Shown: positions 30,271 through 41,073 of the stretch, piece by piece
Position numbering within the stretch: position 1 is the stretch's first letter
Layout of the letters: each line of letters opens with the position of its first letter
DNA from: Tritrichomonas foetus
Lineage: Eukaryota; Parabasalia; Tritrichomonadida; Tritrichomonadidae
Assembly (NCBI GenBank): GCA_001839685.1
Contig: MLAK01000771.1
Coordinates: 119,881-175,747, forward strand
Direction of reading: 5' to 3'
Length of the DNA: 55,867 nucleotides
Notes under the pieces: generated by a model
Database searches by the model: none
Told to the model about the DNA's origin: nothing
What the model saw: only the letters and a program-made list of their open reading frames with translations
Translations under genes and position numbers: made by a program

Positions 30271-32041
30271 TAGATTTATATTTTGAGGACTTTTACAATT
30301 CAGAATTTATGAATTGCACAAAAAAGAAATTGATAACTTTGCCTCAATATATTTTGAATCGTAACAACAATATTGAGGATATAAAAATTAAGATGTCATT
30401 ATTTTGAGGACTGCATTTTAACTTTTTGTGTAAAGTTATCATATTTTTCAATTGAGCTATGAATTATTTTCTGTGTGTGTTTTGTGAGCTGATATAATTG
30501 ATTGAAAATAAAAAAATCGAATTTTGCGTTCAAAAAGATATATATAATATGATTGTTGGGGTTTATACAGTTTATAAATTATTTATGATATAGATAAATC
30601 ATTAGATTTTTATTAATCTGATAAAATTAGGAGATACGTATAAATTATTAACGAAACTGTTTTGGATAAATTAAATTTTTTTGATAGCATTATTGGAATT
30701 TTTTAAATAATTGAATTCACTGCAAAACATTATTTTCTTTCTAAAAAGTAACTTTATTGCCGTAATTTATCACTGATTTTTTTTTATTTTCGCCAATTGT
30801 AATGATGATACATTTCAAAGAAATTGAATAATTTATTTGGGTATTTTAGAAAAAAAACGATATTTTTGAAAACATTAAACTTTTTGAATAGTTTCATTTT
30901 ATGCTTTTTAAGAGTTGACATCTATCGTTAGGGTGATTTTGAGATGTGTATTGAAATTCTGATCGGATGTGCATCTAAGAATTTATATGACGGTTAATGG
31001 TGAAATACTGACCTTTCTTCTTCAATATCATTCAATTTTTCATCTTTTTTGGATTGATTTATAAAAATTCAAAACATGAAATTTTGGAATCCAAAATTTT
31101 TACGAATTATATGTCCTTATTGACGAAATTTCTGAAGAAAAAGTCAGTTCGAACGAGTTTGACTTTTTCATTGTTACATAAATAGCAAGAGGAAATAAGT
31201 AGAGAAAGAAATTTACATTTGTTTTCAGAAATTTGAAAAAAATCAAACTTCTGAATTTATTTGAATACATTCAATTATTTTTTGAATATATTTCAATTCA
31301 TAAAATAAACGATAGGAGTCGACTCATTATGTTTTTTTTTCGATTATTCCTCTATAATTATCATCTAAAGTGAGACTTCAGCTTTATATAGTTTATTTTG
31401 AACTATTCTTTGAAAATATGTTTGTGTATTCTCCCTTTACTATCGATCTATCAGTTAGTTATCAGGATATTTCTAAAAGTATTCAAAAAGTGGATTATAA
31501 TTTATTATCTTGACCCCCGGAACACACACTAAAGCTTCAAGGCAAGTATATCAACTCTTCTGTAAATAGGTTTTTTGTATATAGCTATACATCTGCATTT
31601 CGACCAAAACGTAAATTAAATTCACCTTTGTAATTGACCAAATTTTGTTGTAATCTTTTTCAAACTTGGCCGTTACATAACTATTCATAGACAGGAGCAT
31701 GCTTAAGCATAATTTTTCAAATTTTTAAATATCAGGGTCAAAATGTTATCATAGATCAGCCTTGTTGAAATTCAGTTTCCTATTAGTTTGGTAATTGTGA
31801 AGTGAAAGGTCAAATAAAGGCCAAAAGTGGGGAAAATCTAATATTTTAATGTGGTGAACTTTGCTGGTTCTTTGGGTCACTTCGACTTGGAGGGAGCGCA
31901 GCGAACCGGAGCAGTGTGGCCGAATGAGCTGAAGGTGACCGCAAATTCACATCACATTTACCCATTTTAAGTGTCAAAAAACAAAACAGAAAAAAATCAT
32001 GAATTGAGGCAAAATTTCTGTGGTTTATTTAAAACGAACGT
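30271..32041. other. Long intergenic region
   Basis: About 1.77 kb of very AT-rich DNA lies between two minus-strand genes. Apart from the GC-rich islet at 31872-31942 I see no gene, RNA or repeat. Confidence 0.55.
31872..31942. other. GC-rich islet with terminal inverted repeat
   Basis: About 70 bases are strikingly GC-rich in an AT-rich spacer. They are bounded by ggtcac (31875-31880) and gtgacc (31935-31940), which pair as an inverted repeat and extend by ttc/gaa with one bulge. It could be a structured small RNA, a transposon relic or foreign DNA. No tRNA or known RNA signature was recognised. Confidence 0.4.
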
Positions 32042-32662
32042 TTAATAGTTCTCCAAAATGCGACTTGCATGGTCGATATGTTGGAGTGCCCTGCGGATTC
32101 TTTCATCATCAGCAGATTCTTCATCTTCACTTCCGCTTTCGCTTCCACTTTCATACTCTTCTTCATCGTCACTTCCACTTTCGCTTTCATATTCGTCGCT
32201 TCCGTAATTGTCGTAGTCTTCATCGTCGCTTCCGCTCTCATCGTAGTTTATGCGACGGCTTGGGGCTGCCTGTGGCTGGACGAAGCGTCTCTGCGGCTGT
32301 GGCTGATTGGCGGCGAATGATTGGGATGCAATGCATGATGCGCACATATGACTGTTTGAAACGAACGATGAGCCAATCTGGCTCTTGTTTGGATATGGAA
32401 AACTGGACCCGTTTGAATTTCGTGGGGTGATTTGGCAGGCTGGATATTTCCTGTTGAACTCTCTGGCGATATCGTTTCCAGATGGTATGTTGCTCCAGTG
32501 GTACCTTCCGCGCGTTTTGGCGGCCGCACAGCTGTCGCAACCGTGGATCTTTCGTCTGAGCTCCAAGATCTGTTCGGTGGTGCCTGAAAGAAGGGCTGGC
32601 TGATACGCAGGGTCAACTGGGCGACTGCGGCTGTATCCGGATCCGAGGCGTGAATGGCTCAT
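32042..32662 (-). CDS. CxxC protein with Ser/Glu/Asp-rich acidic tail
   Basis: The protein has 206 residues from MSHSRLGSGYSRSRP at ATG 32662; upstream codons in the same frame look non-coding. Two CxxC pairs (CDSC about residue 42 and CASC about 105) in a Gly/Ser/Asn/Pro-rich body could hold one zinc ion. The tail (about 140-195) is almost only Asp, Glu, Ser, Gly and Tyr (repeated GSDDE, YESES), then ends ADDERIRRALQHIDHASRIL. That last segment is probably a helix. An Inr-like TCATTTTTC lies about 30 bases upstream. No family was recognised. Confidence 0.65.
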   Translation of the reverse strand: MSHSRLGSGYSRSRPVDPAYQPALLSGTTEQILELRRKIHGCDSCAAAKTRGRYHWSNIPSGNDIAREFNRKYPACQITPRNSNGSSFPYPNKSQIGSSFVSNSHMCASCIASQSFAANQPQPQRRFVQPQAAPSRRINYDESGSDDEDYDNYGSDEYESESGSDDEEEYESGSESGSEDEESADDERIRRALQHIDHASRILENY

Positions 32663-33314
32663 TTGCGTTTTTTTCTTGGAAGAAGAAAAATGAAGAAATA
32701 TTATGAGGAGCCGTTTAGCTCTCAATTGTTCATTTAAAAAGCTTAATGAGGATAAATTGATAAGGTAATGTGATGTGAAATATGTGTTAAACCACTTTAC
32801 GTCCAATCATATCATTGATTTTATTTTTTTGATGATTTTGCAACATATTTAATTTTATAATAATTCACTTACTGGCCATTCTGGAATGAACCAAAGTGAT
32901 TTGGAATAAACTGTGTCAAAAAGATATCACTTTGATTGACAAAACATTCCATCATTGTTTTAGAATCTTTGATCTAGAAAATTTAATTATTATTTCATTC
33001 ACAATATATTTGCCTCATATTAAGTGAAATATGCGAATTCATTTTTATATTTGTCAAATGAATTAATTCTCACAAATATTGTTCTTAAAAGAATAAGTAT
33101 ATCATTGAGTAACTGTTGTGACTTTATATTTCCATCGTTCTTGAAAAATTACACAAGTATTTAGATTCACAAATTGTTTTCTAAAAAATCGACTACTTCA
33201 ATGACCACATAAATTGTATTGTCCTACTAAAGTGAATTAATTACATTTGATTTGAAATCAACAAAGAACATGAATTATCCTCATGAAAATATTCTTTCTT
33301 AACATTTTAATACA
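32663..33314. other. Intergenic region
   Basis: This is AT-rich sequence downstream of the region holding a broken tail fragment. No gene is seen. Confidence 0.5.
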
Positions 33315-33480
33315 TCATTCTTGATGAGTTCCGATTTGTGTTGGCTTTGCATATCCAATATCTTTATCTGATACATTTTGTTGATTTGCTGTATTATTGT
33401 TCTTGTGCTTTTTTTGGACATTTTACTTTGTGAGCCAATAAATAAGATAAAATAAATCTAGAAATGAGAAATAACAAGAA
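33315..33480 (-). pseudogene. Possible remnant of a membrane protein tail
   Basis: On the minus strand a hydrophobic run (LFLISRFILSYLLA) is followed, after a change of frame, by a polar tail KKHKNNNTANQQNVSDKDIG and YAKPTQIGTHQE before TGA at 33315-33317. A transmembrane helix plus a short Asn/Lys-rich tail is typical of trichomonad surface proteins. An alternative 40-codon ORF starts MSKKSTRTIIQQ in a third frame. Confidence 0.3.
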
Positions 33481-33578
33481 ATTAAAAATATTAAGTATAT
33501 TCGTTTTATTAAAAGAGATTTACAATCCTACATAGTTACTTTATATTGCATCGCTACTTATTCTTTTTCAAAATAATG

Positions 33579-36500
33579 TTAATCTTCACTTTTTTCATCA
33601 CTGCTTTCATCTCCACTTGAATGCTGTTGTTTCCATATCATAATTTTCTTAACTTCACCTTTAATGAGATACACAAGTTTCTTTAATTCTTCAAATTCTT
33701 CACGTGAAACTATTTCTTCACCTTCAGCGACTTTAGTGTTTTCAGTACTTTTTTCTTCAGATGATAGAATTTCATTTATTCTTTCTTTCTCATCTTCAAG
33801 CTTCTGTTTCAATTCTTCAACAGATAATTGAATTAATTGTGTCATTTGTTTATTTTCATCAATCATCTTTTGAACTTCGTTCTTTGCTTCACGAGTTCCA
33901 GTATTTGTAACTTGTATAGAGGTTGCTGGAGAGAGAGCTGACTTCGAAGATTTCTTAAGTTGATGGATGTCTTTTTGAATCAATTTAGTTGTTTCCGAAA
34001 TATTTTGAAGATTGAATAATTCTTTCTGCATGAAATTGACACTGCTTTTAAGATCACTAACTCTACTTCGTAGTTTAGCGATGTATTTCTTAAGCAATTT
34101 AGTCTCTTTCATTAAACTAATTACTCCAGTTTTCATATTTTCTTCGAGAGAATCATCACCTTTTTCATCATCACTACTTTCAAGTTTTCGAAGACTTAAT
34201 TCCATTGAATTAATTTTGTTGTTGCTTGTCTTTGCATTTCCAAATTGCTCTTTAAGTGCTTCAAAGTGTGCCTTAAGTTCTTCAATTTTCTCATTAAGTT
34301 TTTCAATATCTTCATTATTACTTCTATTTCCATCTTCAGATGATGAATCATCACTGTTCTTATTGGATTGAGATTTCTCGAGAAGTTTCTTCAATTTCTT
34401 CTCAATTTTAGCAAAGCGTTCTTCAATTTGGTCATTCTCTGCTTGTGTTGAAGGTGAAGATGATGAGTGAACCGGCTTGCCTTCAAGTTCGGCTAGCTTG
34501 TCATTAATTTGTCGAATTTGTTCTTGAAGTGCCTTGATTTCATGAATATTAACTTTCTTGTGTTTTTGATCACTATTTTCATCACTTGAAGATTCATTAT
34601 CGTGATCTATGAATTCATTTAATTTGATTTCCAGGCGATCAATTTTTTCTTGAAGATTATTATCATCTTCTTTAATGGAAGAAAATTCGTTTAATGATTT
34701 TTCGAGTTTCTTAACATGTTTCTTAAGTAAGTTGAATTGTTTCACAATAATTTCTTGTGACATTGTAATTTGTTCAACACGTTCTTCCGAATTACTATTT
34801 TGTGATGATGTGCTTCTAGATGATAAAATTGTTTGTCCATCAGAAAGTGAAGAGAATCGTTCATTAATTTCTTCTTTGAATGCTTGGAACTGAATCTTTA
34901 ATTCTTCAATCAAAACATTTTCAGATCCACCAGCAGAAGCAGATTGACCAGATTGGAAAACAGGGGAAGCTATTTGACTGTTATCTTTGTAGGCATTGAA
35001 TGCATCTTTGACCTTGCATATCTTCTTGGTGAGCTTGGCAATTCTTTCATCAATGGAAATTGGAATTGCTGGCAATTCCTTCGTACCATTTTCAAGATCG
35101 GAAACGCGTAAAGAAAGTTTAGAAAGACGCCTTTGGAAGTCATCATCTTCTTTCATATATGAAACCTCAGAAGAAAGATTGTTTAATGTCTTTTCTAATT
35201 TAAGAATATGTTTCTTAAGAGCATTTTGTTGTTGAACAATGATGTTTTGATTGGCAGTAATTTTAGCAACATGTTCATTACTTGCATAATTTTCAGTATC
35301 ATCATTTGCATTTTCTGCTAGCAAAATAGATCTTGTTTGAACTGGTTGTCCATCATTAAGTTGAAGCTTGATTTCACGGAGTTCAAGTCTAAATTGGTTG
35401 ATTTCATCTTTGATTCCTTCAATTGCAAGATTTTCGGTAACTTTTCCGAAGTTTCCTTCGGTAGGTTTGGATAAGCTGTATAAAGTAGAAATATCACCTT
35501 CAATTCTTTCAATGCGTTCATAGATGGAATTATATTTCATTTGTGTTGTGGATGTTGAACCGGATGTACAATGTTTCTTAATATCACGAATATCGACCTT
35601 ATCATCATCGATATCTTGTCTCATCTTAAGAATAATGCTCTTAAGACCGTTTTGTTGTTGAATGATTTGTGATTGGGATGTACTTATTTCATTAACTCGT
35701 GCCGTCATATTGACAATTGTTATTCTGTCTTGTTGAGAAAGTTTCTTATGTTCATCTTCATCTTCGTCAGATAGATTGATATCTCGTGTAGTGACAAGAG
35801 CTGGTTCTTCAACTTTATGAGTAAGTTCTGCAAGTTCTCTCTGAAGAGCAGCAATATGGTCTTTCATTTCGTTTTGTTGTTGGACAATGGCAGCAAATGA
35901 AGTTGAGTTACCAGAGTCAATTAATTGTTGTTGAATTCCACTTGCTTCGAGGGAATTTTTGATAGAATAATTTCTAATTGTGTCTCTTAGAGAGGAAACC
36001 TCCTCTTTAAGTCCAGCAACATTCGAAACCAATTCTTTCTGATATTTCTTGTCGTTTTGGTCGTCAGATTCATCATCAGAATCATCAAGCTTAGTATTTC
36101 GTTCCATAACTTCAGTATCATCAAGATCATCACCATCATAAATTTCACCACCCATCTTTCGAATAGAAAACTTTAATCTATTGATTTCACGATGAGTTGG
36201 TTTCAGATCAACAACTTCTTCGTTGAGAACTCTTACTGCTTTACGTGCTTTATGTAGGCTTCGGTTCATATCTCTTTCAGCATCACGAATTTGCCTTCCA
36301 ACTTCTTGGTTAGCAGTATCAGTTGCTCTTACAGATTGAGTAATTTGCTGATCGATTACAGATTGAGTTTTTTCAAGTTTTTGGCCAATTTCATATTGTG
36401 TTGAATCAAGTTGACGATTAATACTTTCGTGTGAAAGATTGATTTGTTGAACAACATTTTGTTTTGTATCATTAAGCTGATTATTTATGTCAGTCTTGGC

Positions 36501-38726
36501 AGATTTGATCCATCTTTCGGTCTTATTTTGAGTTTCATTCATTGAATTTTCCATTTCTACTTGTTTTTCACGAAGTTGTTTTTCAAATTCATTCGAAAAT
36601 GAATTTAATTGATTATTTAAAGCGGATCTTGATTCTTGAATTTGACCATTCAAATTATTTTGATAATCATTAAATCTCTTATTTGTTTTTTCTTTATATT
36701 CTATGAATTGATGTTGCGAAGCATCATTTGCTTCTTGGATTTGATGATTTAGATTTTCTTTGTATTCATTTAATTGTTGAGCACTTTTTTCTTTATAATC
36801 TTTGATTTGAGAAACAGTGTAATCTTTGGTCTCATTTAATTCTTTGGCAAAGATATTTTGAGCTTCAATTAATTCATTATTTATGTTTTCACGATGCTGC
36901 TTTAATTGATTAACTGTGAAGTTTTGATGATCATTGATTCTCTTTTCAATATCATCTTTTTGTTCAGTTAGTTGTTGGTTTGTTGTCTTTTGGAATTCAG
37001 TGAATTGATCATTGATATTATTATGAGTAATTTCGACAATTTCTTTCACTTGGCTTTGATATTTATTCATTTGAGAATTTAATGTGTTTTGTAGATCATT
37101 TATTTGTTTTGTGGCTTCTTCTTGTGATTGTTGAAGACGTTGATTCATTGCATCTTTACTTGATTGAAGTTGTTCGTTTACTTGAAGTTTATATTCTTGA
37201 ACTTGTTCATTTATTTGAGATTTTACTTCATTGAACTGTTTAGTCAAAATATTTTGTGAAGATTGAACTTCTTTTCTCACATTATCTTTAAATTCTTGAA
37301 CTTGATTGGTGATTCGATTATCAACGTCCTTAATTTGTGTAGAAATTGATGAGCGCGTTTCATTAACTTGCTTGTTTAACGATTCATTGAAATCATTAAC
37401 TTTTTCGACTAAAAGATTTGATGCTGCTTCGATTTGCCTTTTTGTTGAATTCTGGAAATTGTTGAAACGATCAGATAAATCATCAACTTTAACATTCGAT
37501 GAAGTTTGATATTCATGGAATTCTGAAGTTAATGAAGTTAATGATTCATTAATTTCATCAATTCCACGTGGTTTGTTAGCTTCGATTTTTCCTTCCAATT
37601 TATTAACAGAATTTGTCAAATTAGTTTTAACTTCGAAAATCTCATTATTTATTTGTGTTTTGGCTTTCTCAAGTGAATTGTTAACTTTGCTAAATTGTGA
37701 TTTAATCGAAGCAGGTTCTGGGTAAGAAGATAAAACTCTCTTTAATTCATCAATTTCATTTCTTTGTGTTCGAATTTCAGCTCCGTTCTTTTCTTGAATT
37801 TCCAAAATGTCTTGAATTGCAGTTAAATTGTCAGATCCCTCAGATTTCTTCTTGAAAGCGTTTCTTAATAAATCAATATCTTTCTTTTGCGTATCTAAAC
37901 GTGTTTTAATTGATGAAAATTCTCGAATTTGTTTTTGAAGAGTATTCACTTGTTTCGAAAGATATTCAAAATCATCTTTTTGAGCATAAGTTTCTTGAAC
38001 AAGGACAATTTGCGTCTTAAGAGCAGCAACTTCTTGTTTGAGCTTTCTGACTGATGCATTGAAGTTATCAGCATTAACGGATTTCACATCACTTTCTAAT
38101 GATGTGATTGATATAGAAAGCGCTTGAAGAAGTGCATCAATTCGTGTAACTTCTTGACTGCTTTGACTATATCGAGTCGTTAATGCATCAATTGCGACTC
38201 TCAAGTTGTCAATTTGAGCATTGGCATTATCCATTGTGACGATGAATTTCGATTTAAGTTTTTGGAACTTTTCTTGCATCACTGTTGTGTTCTTTGAAAC
38301 CGTTGCTTGAGGTCGTTGATTCGCAACTTTTTCGATCTGAGTTTTAAGCATATTTATATCCTCGCGAATTTGGTCGACGATCGAATCATCCAAAGTGCCG
38401 GATTTAGCTTGATGATTGTTTGAAATTTTACTTTTGCATTCAATTTTTTGGGTCAAATCGAAAATTTGTTTTTGAGCATTGACGAAAGCTACATCGAATT
38501 CTGATTCCGCAAACGATCTGGTTTGTATTTCTTCTATAGAGTTTCGATATGATTCACCAAGTTTGTTAATTTCCGAGGAAAAAATATCTGTCTGAGAAAC
38601 GTTAATTTTCATTGTTTCTAAAAGTGCCAGAATAAAAGTCTGTTGTCTCTGTGTGATAAGTTCGAGTTTATCGAGGCGATTACCGACAAGTGCACCCGAA
38701 TTTAAAAGGGGCGCGCTTGCTTCCAT
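33579..38726 (-). CDS. Giant coiled-coil protein (about 1715 aa)
   Basis: Apart from the first 25 residues, the protein is nearly continuous coiled coil. The region around residues 400-850 is built of many degenerate repeats of the form INxQLxExKxxxxxQIxE (Gln/Asn/Lys/Glu). A later part has recurring QQNxLKxxIxKLxxxL segments with acidic linkers (SSDDE, DSSSEDGN). The C-terminus is acidic and Ser-rich. I place the start at MEASAPLLNSGALVGNRLDK (ATG 38726); the frame is also open to ATG 38762, whose first codons look like leader. It is probably a structural cytoskeletal rod; the family is not recognised. Confidence 0.8.
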   Translation of the reverse strand: MEASAPLLNSGALVGNRLDKLELITQRQQTFILALLETMKINVSQTDIFSSEINKLGESYRNSIEEIQTRSFAESEFDVAFVNAQKQIFDLTQKIECKSKISNNHQAKSGTLDDSIVDQIREDINMLKTQIEKVANQRPQATVSKNTTVMQEKFQKLKSKFIVTMDNANAQIDNLRVAIDALTTRYSQSSQEVTRIDALLQALSISITSLESDVKSVNADNFNASVRKLKQEVAALKTQIVLVQETYAQKDDFEYLSKQVNTLQKQIREFSSIKTRLDTQKKDIDLLRNAFKKKSEGSDNLTAIQDILEIQEKNGAEIRTQRNEIDELKRVLSSYPEPASIKSQFSKVNNSLEKAKTQINNEIFEVKTNLTNSVNKLEGKIEANKPRGIDEINESLTSLTSEFHEYQTSSNVKVDDLSDRFNNFQNSTKRQIEAASNLLVEKVNDFNESLNKQVNETRSSISTQIKDVDNRITNQVQEFKDNVRKEVQSSQNILTKQFNEVKSQINEQVQEYKLQVNEQLQSSKDAMNQRLQQSQEEATKQINDLQNTLNSQMNKYQSQVKEIVEITHNNINDQFTEFQKTTNQQLTEQKDDIEKRINDHQNFTVNQLKQHRENINNELIEAQNIFAKELNETKDYTVSQIKDYKEKSAQQLNEYKENLNHQIQEANDASQHQFIEYKEKTNKRFNDYQNNLNGQIQESRSALNNQLNSFSNEFEKQLREKQVEMENSMNETQNKTERWIKSAKTDINNQLNDTKQNVVQQINLSHESINRQLDSTQYEIGQKLEKTQSVIDQQITQSVRATDTANQEVGRQIRDAERDMNRSLHKARKAVRVLNEEVVDLKPTHREINRLKFSIRKMGGEIYDGDDLDDTEVMERNTKLDDSDDESDDQNDKKYQKELVSNVAGLKEEVSSLRDTIRNYSIKNSLEASGIQQQLIDSGNSTSFAAIVQQQNEMKDHIAALQRELAELTHKVEEPALVTTRDINLSDEDEDEHKKLSQQDRITIVNMTARVNEISTSQSQIIQQQNGLKSIILKMRQDIDDDKVDIRDIKKHCTSGSTSTTQMKYNSIYERIERIEGDISTLYSLSKPTEGNFGKVTENLAIEGIKDEINQFRLELREIKLQLNDGQPVQTRSILLAENANDDTENYASNEHVAKITANQNIIVQQQNALKKHILKLEKTLNNLSSEVSYMKEDDDFQRRLSKLSLRVSDLENGTKELPAIPISIDERIAKLTKKICKVKDAFNAYKDNSQIASPVFQSGQSASAGGSENVLIEELKIQFQAFKEEINERFSSLSDGQTILSSRSTSSQNSNSEERVEQITMSQEIIVKQFNLLKKHVKKLEKSLNEFSSIKEDDNNLQEKIDRLEIKLNEFIDHDNESSSDENSDQKHKKVNIHEIKALQEQIRQINDKLAELEGKPVHSSSSPSTQAENDQIEERFAKIEKKLKKLLEKSQSNKNSDDSSSEDGNRSNNEDIEKLNEKIEELKAHFEALKEQFGNAKTSNNKINSMELSLRKLESSDDEKGDDSLEENMKTGVISLMKETKLLKKYIAKLRSRVSDLKSSVNFMQKELFNLQNISETTKLIQKDIHQLKKSSKSALSPATSIQVTNTGTREAKNEVQKMIDENKQMTQLIQLSVEELKQKLEDEKERINEILSSEEKSTENTKVAEGEEIVSREEFEELKKLVYLIKGEVKKIMIWKQQHSSGDESSDEKSED

Positions 38727-38803
38727 GATTATTAAATTTGGGTGAAAAATTGAATAATTCATATAAAAAGTTTGATGTTAAATAGATACTCACTAAACCT
38801 AAA

Positions 38804-38815
38804 TTAACGGTCACT
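38804..38815 (-). promoter_or_regulatory. TTAACGGTCACT motif (Myb-like core)
   Basis: Forward TTAACGGTCACT lies 42 bases outside the first ATG of the giant coiled-coil gene. It shares 13 bases (AATTAACGGTCAC) with the region upstream of the tail-anchored gene at 14370-14382. It could serve either this gene or the divergent Kelch gene. Confidence 0.4.
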
Positions 38816-39015
38816 ATTTTCAAAAATTGAATATGTGAATTTGGTTTAAAGCCGTTAATAAATTTGAAAAAGTTTAATGCTATCTATTAAAAAGTGGAAA
38901 TTCCCGATTTTCCAAAATAAAAAAGTGTATTTCTATGATTAATTGGTCTCAATATGTCTGGATATTTATAAATTTAAAAAGTTGGGATGAAAGATAAAAT
39001 TTTTCATATAAGATT

Positions 39016-39020
39016 TCACA
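39016..39020 (+). promoter_or_regulatory. Inr-like element (TCACA)
   Basis: TCACA with its +1 A lies 10 bases before ATG 39028 of the Kelch gene. Confidence 0.45.
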
Positions 39021-39027
39021 TCGAAAA

Positions 39028-41073
39028 ATGTCTGATTCGGAAAACAACTCAAGTGATGGAGAATTTACTGATATAGTTCCACCTTCTAACGCTTTTGTAA
39101 GTCAAAGTAGCTACAAGACCAACAATTCCCTAGTTGCTCCAACCAATAATGATATTTCGAGTTTTTCGCAAATCAACAATAAAGTTTTCCATGTTTATAG
39201 TGGATTGAATGGAAAGTTAAGTGTCCAGATGTGTGATATATCCAGTGTTTCGCATTTGTCCCTCCCGATTAGTGAGAGAATCCTCAAAAACAAAAATCGA
39301 CAAACTTTTTCAATGGAATTTACAGAATTACCAAATAAAGGTAAAATTCCTTCAGTTCGTGAAGGCTTTTGCTGTTCATCGCATGGAAGTAAACACATCG
39401 CACTAATTGGTGGATCAGGTCCACATATTACAAAAACAGACGTTTATACATATAATATCGAAAACAACAGATGGAAGAAAATCGCTTTGATTTCGGCTGA
39501 AATTGGAACCAGATCACACCATCGAGTCGCTTCGATTGAATATGACGGCCAGATTTTCATGTATGTATTTGGAGGGACAAACGGGATATTTTTTGAGCGA
39601 GATTTACTGATGTTTTGCTTTACGAACGATAGTGCAAACTGCTCGATTGTAGAATGTGACGGACCAGCTCCTTCTTGTCGAATTGATCACTCAATGTCAG
39701 TGAATGACGTAAACCATTCAATTTTGATGTTTGGAGGAAAAAATTCTATTGGAAATGTTTTATGTGATTTATGGGCATTAGAAATAAACAATCCACTTGA
39801 TGTTCCCAGATGGAAATTAATTGAAAGGGAAGGACCGCCAGCCAGATATTCACATGCTTCGTTTGTTGAAGATGGAAAACTTTATATTGCTGGTGGATTT
39901 AATGAATATGATAAACCATTAAATGATGTTTGGTGCTATGCTCCAAATACTGGATGGGAACAAATTGCTATCTTCAAAAGCGAAAGTCTAAATATTTTTG
40001 GATCAAAAAATTCAGGTCTTATTGAAATTTCCGATTTCTCTGAAAATAACACAATAGATAATCAAATTGGAAACAATAATACCTTATTTGTGAGATCATT
40101 GAAGCTAGATCCAACACTTTCATTATTAAATAATCCCTTTGAACAATTAAGAAAACGCCAAAAAGCAATGTATATTGCGGTTGAAAAACAAAAAGAAGAA
40201 ATTGAATGTTTGACAAAAGAAATTCAAAATTTAAAAAGTGGCCAAATACAAACAAGTCTTGAAATCCTTCAAGCCGAAGTAAAGTCTTTACGTCAACGAT
40301 TTTTAAACGTCTCACTTTCCACCATTCAGGCGCAAAAAGAACAATTGAACCAGCCTTTTCCTCATATCCCAAATTTGATTGAATTCACAGACAAACTTCA
40401 AATTAAGCAGGCATCAAAAACAGAAAAGTTCAAAAGAAGGAAACGTGAATTAAAGGCAGAAAAAGAAATGTACAACAGTATGAAAAAAGCACTTGATGTT
40501 AATTTGATATCGAGCAATTGTTCAGATTCAGAAACCTCAAAAGATGCCAAAGAGCCTCTTTACGTCGAGAAATTGCGCGAATTGGAGTTTGTCCGAAGAA
40601 GGAATGATCAAATATTTCAGAAAATAGAAAAACTTCAGAAAAAATCAGTTGAAGATGATGAATTATTCATGAAGTTAGCAGCTGATGTTTCCACAGGAGA
40701 AGAAAAATTGACAAAACAAGAAAAGAAAATAAACATTTGGCGTGGAAAAATGGAAGAATCAAATGAAGAATTAGAGAAAATGGAAGCGATTTTCAATTCT
40801 TGGTCTCAAAATCCAATAAATGAATCAGAAAATACCAGAAAACTTCACAAAATTAGCGCAATGAACCAATCAATTCGTCTCAAGGCTGAAGAAGAATTGA
40901 AAGCTTTTGCCAATGCAAAGAAAGAAAGTGTTAGAGACCTCCTTAATAAGCTCGACACTTTCAGAGAAGGAATTGATGCAAAATCTCTCGCTGAATGCAA
41001 ACGTGTAATCTTGGAATTATCTCCAATCCTACAAAAAGATTATGAAATCCTGGCTACACCACTTCCAGAATAA
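39028..41073 (+). CDS. Kelch-repeat and coiled-coil protein
   Basis: The 681-residue protein begins with a Ser/Asn-rich head (1-110). At least four Kelch repeats follow (about 115-320), recognised by ALIGGSG, YVFGGTNG, LMFGGKN and YIAGGFNE, each followed by Y/W-rich strands (NRWKKI, DLWALEI, DVWCYAP). They would form an incomplete or complete beta-propeller. From about residue 370 to the end there is coiled coil rich in Lys/Glu. The arrangement recalls tea1/Rab9-effector-type proteins that link a propeller to the cytoskeleton or membranes, but the exact family is not clear. An Inr is present just upstream. Confidence 0.85.
   Translation: MSDSENNSSDGEFTDIVPPSNAFVSQSSYKTNNSLVAPTNNDISSFSQINNKVFHVYSGLNGKLSVQMCDISSVSHLSLPISERILKNKNRQTFSMEFTELPNKGKIPSVREGFCCSSHGSKHIALIGGSGPHITKTDVYTYNIENNRWKKIALISAEIGTRSHHRVASIEYDGQIFMYVFGGTNGIFFERDLLMFCFTNDSANCSIVECDGPAPSCRIDHSMSVNDVNHSILMFGGKNSIGNVLCDLWALEINNPLDVPRWKLIEREGPPARYSHASFVEDGKLYIAGGFNEYDKPLNDVWCYAPNTGWEQIAIFKSESLNIFGSKNSGLIEISDFSENNTIDNQIGNNNTLFVRSLKLDPTLSLLNNPFEQLRKRQKAMYIAVEKQKEEIECLTKEIQNLKSGQIQTSLEILQAEVKSLRQRFLNVSLSTIQAQKEQLNQPFPHIPNLIEFTDKLQIKQASKTEKFKRRKRELKAEKEMYNSMKKALDVNLISSNCSDSETSKDAKEPLYVEKLRELEFVRRRNDQIFQKIEKLQKKSVEDDELFMKLAADVSTGEEKLTKQEKKINIWRGKMEESNEELEKMEAIFNSWSQNPINESENTRKLHKISAMNQSIRLKAEEELKAFANAKKESVRDLLNKLDTFREGIDAKSLAECKRVILELSPILQKDYEILATPLPE

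Noticed and set aside
31872..31942. tRNA gene in the GC-rich islet
   Set aside because: A ggttcg string occurs on the minus strand, but no cloverleaf with acceptor, D and anticodon stems fits.
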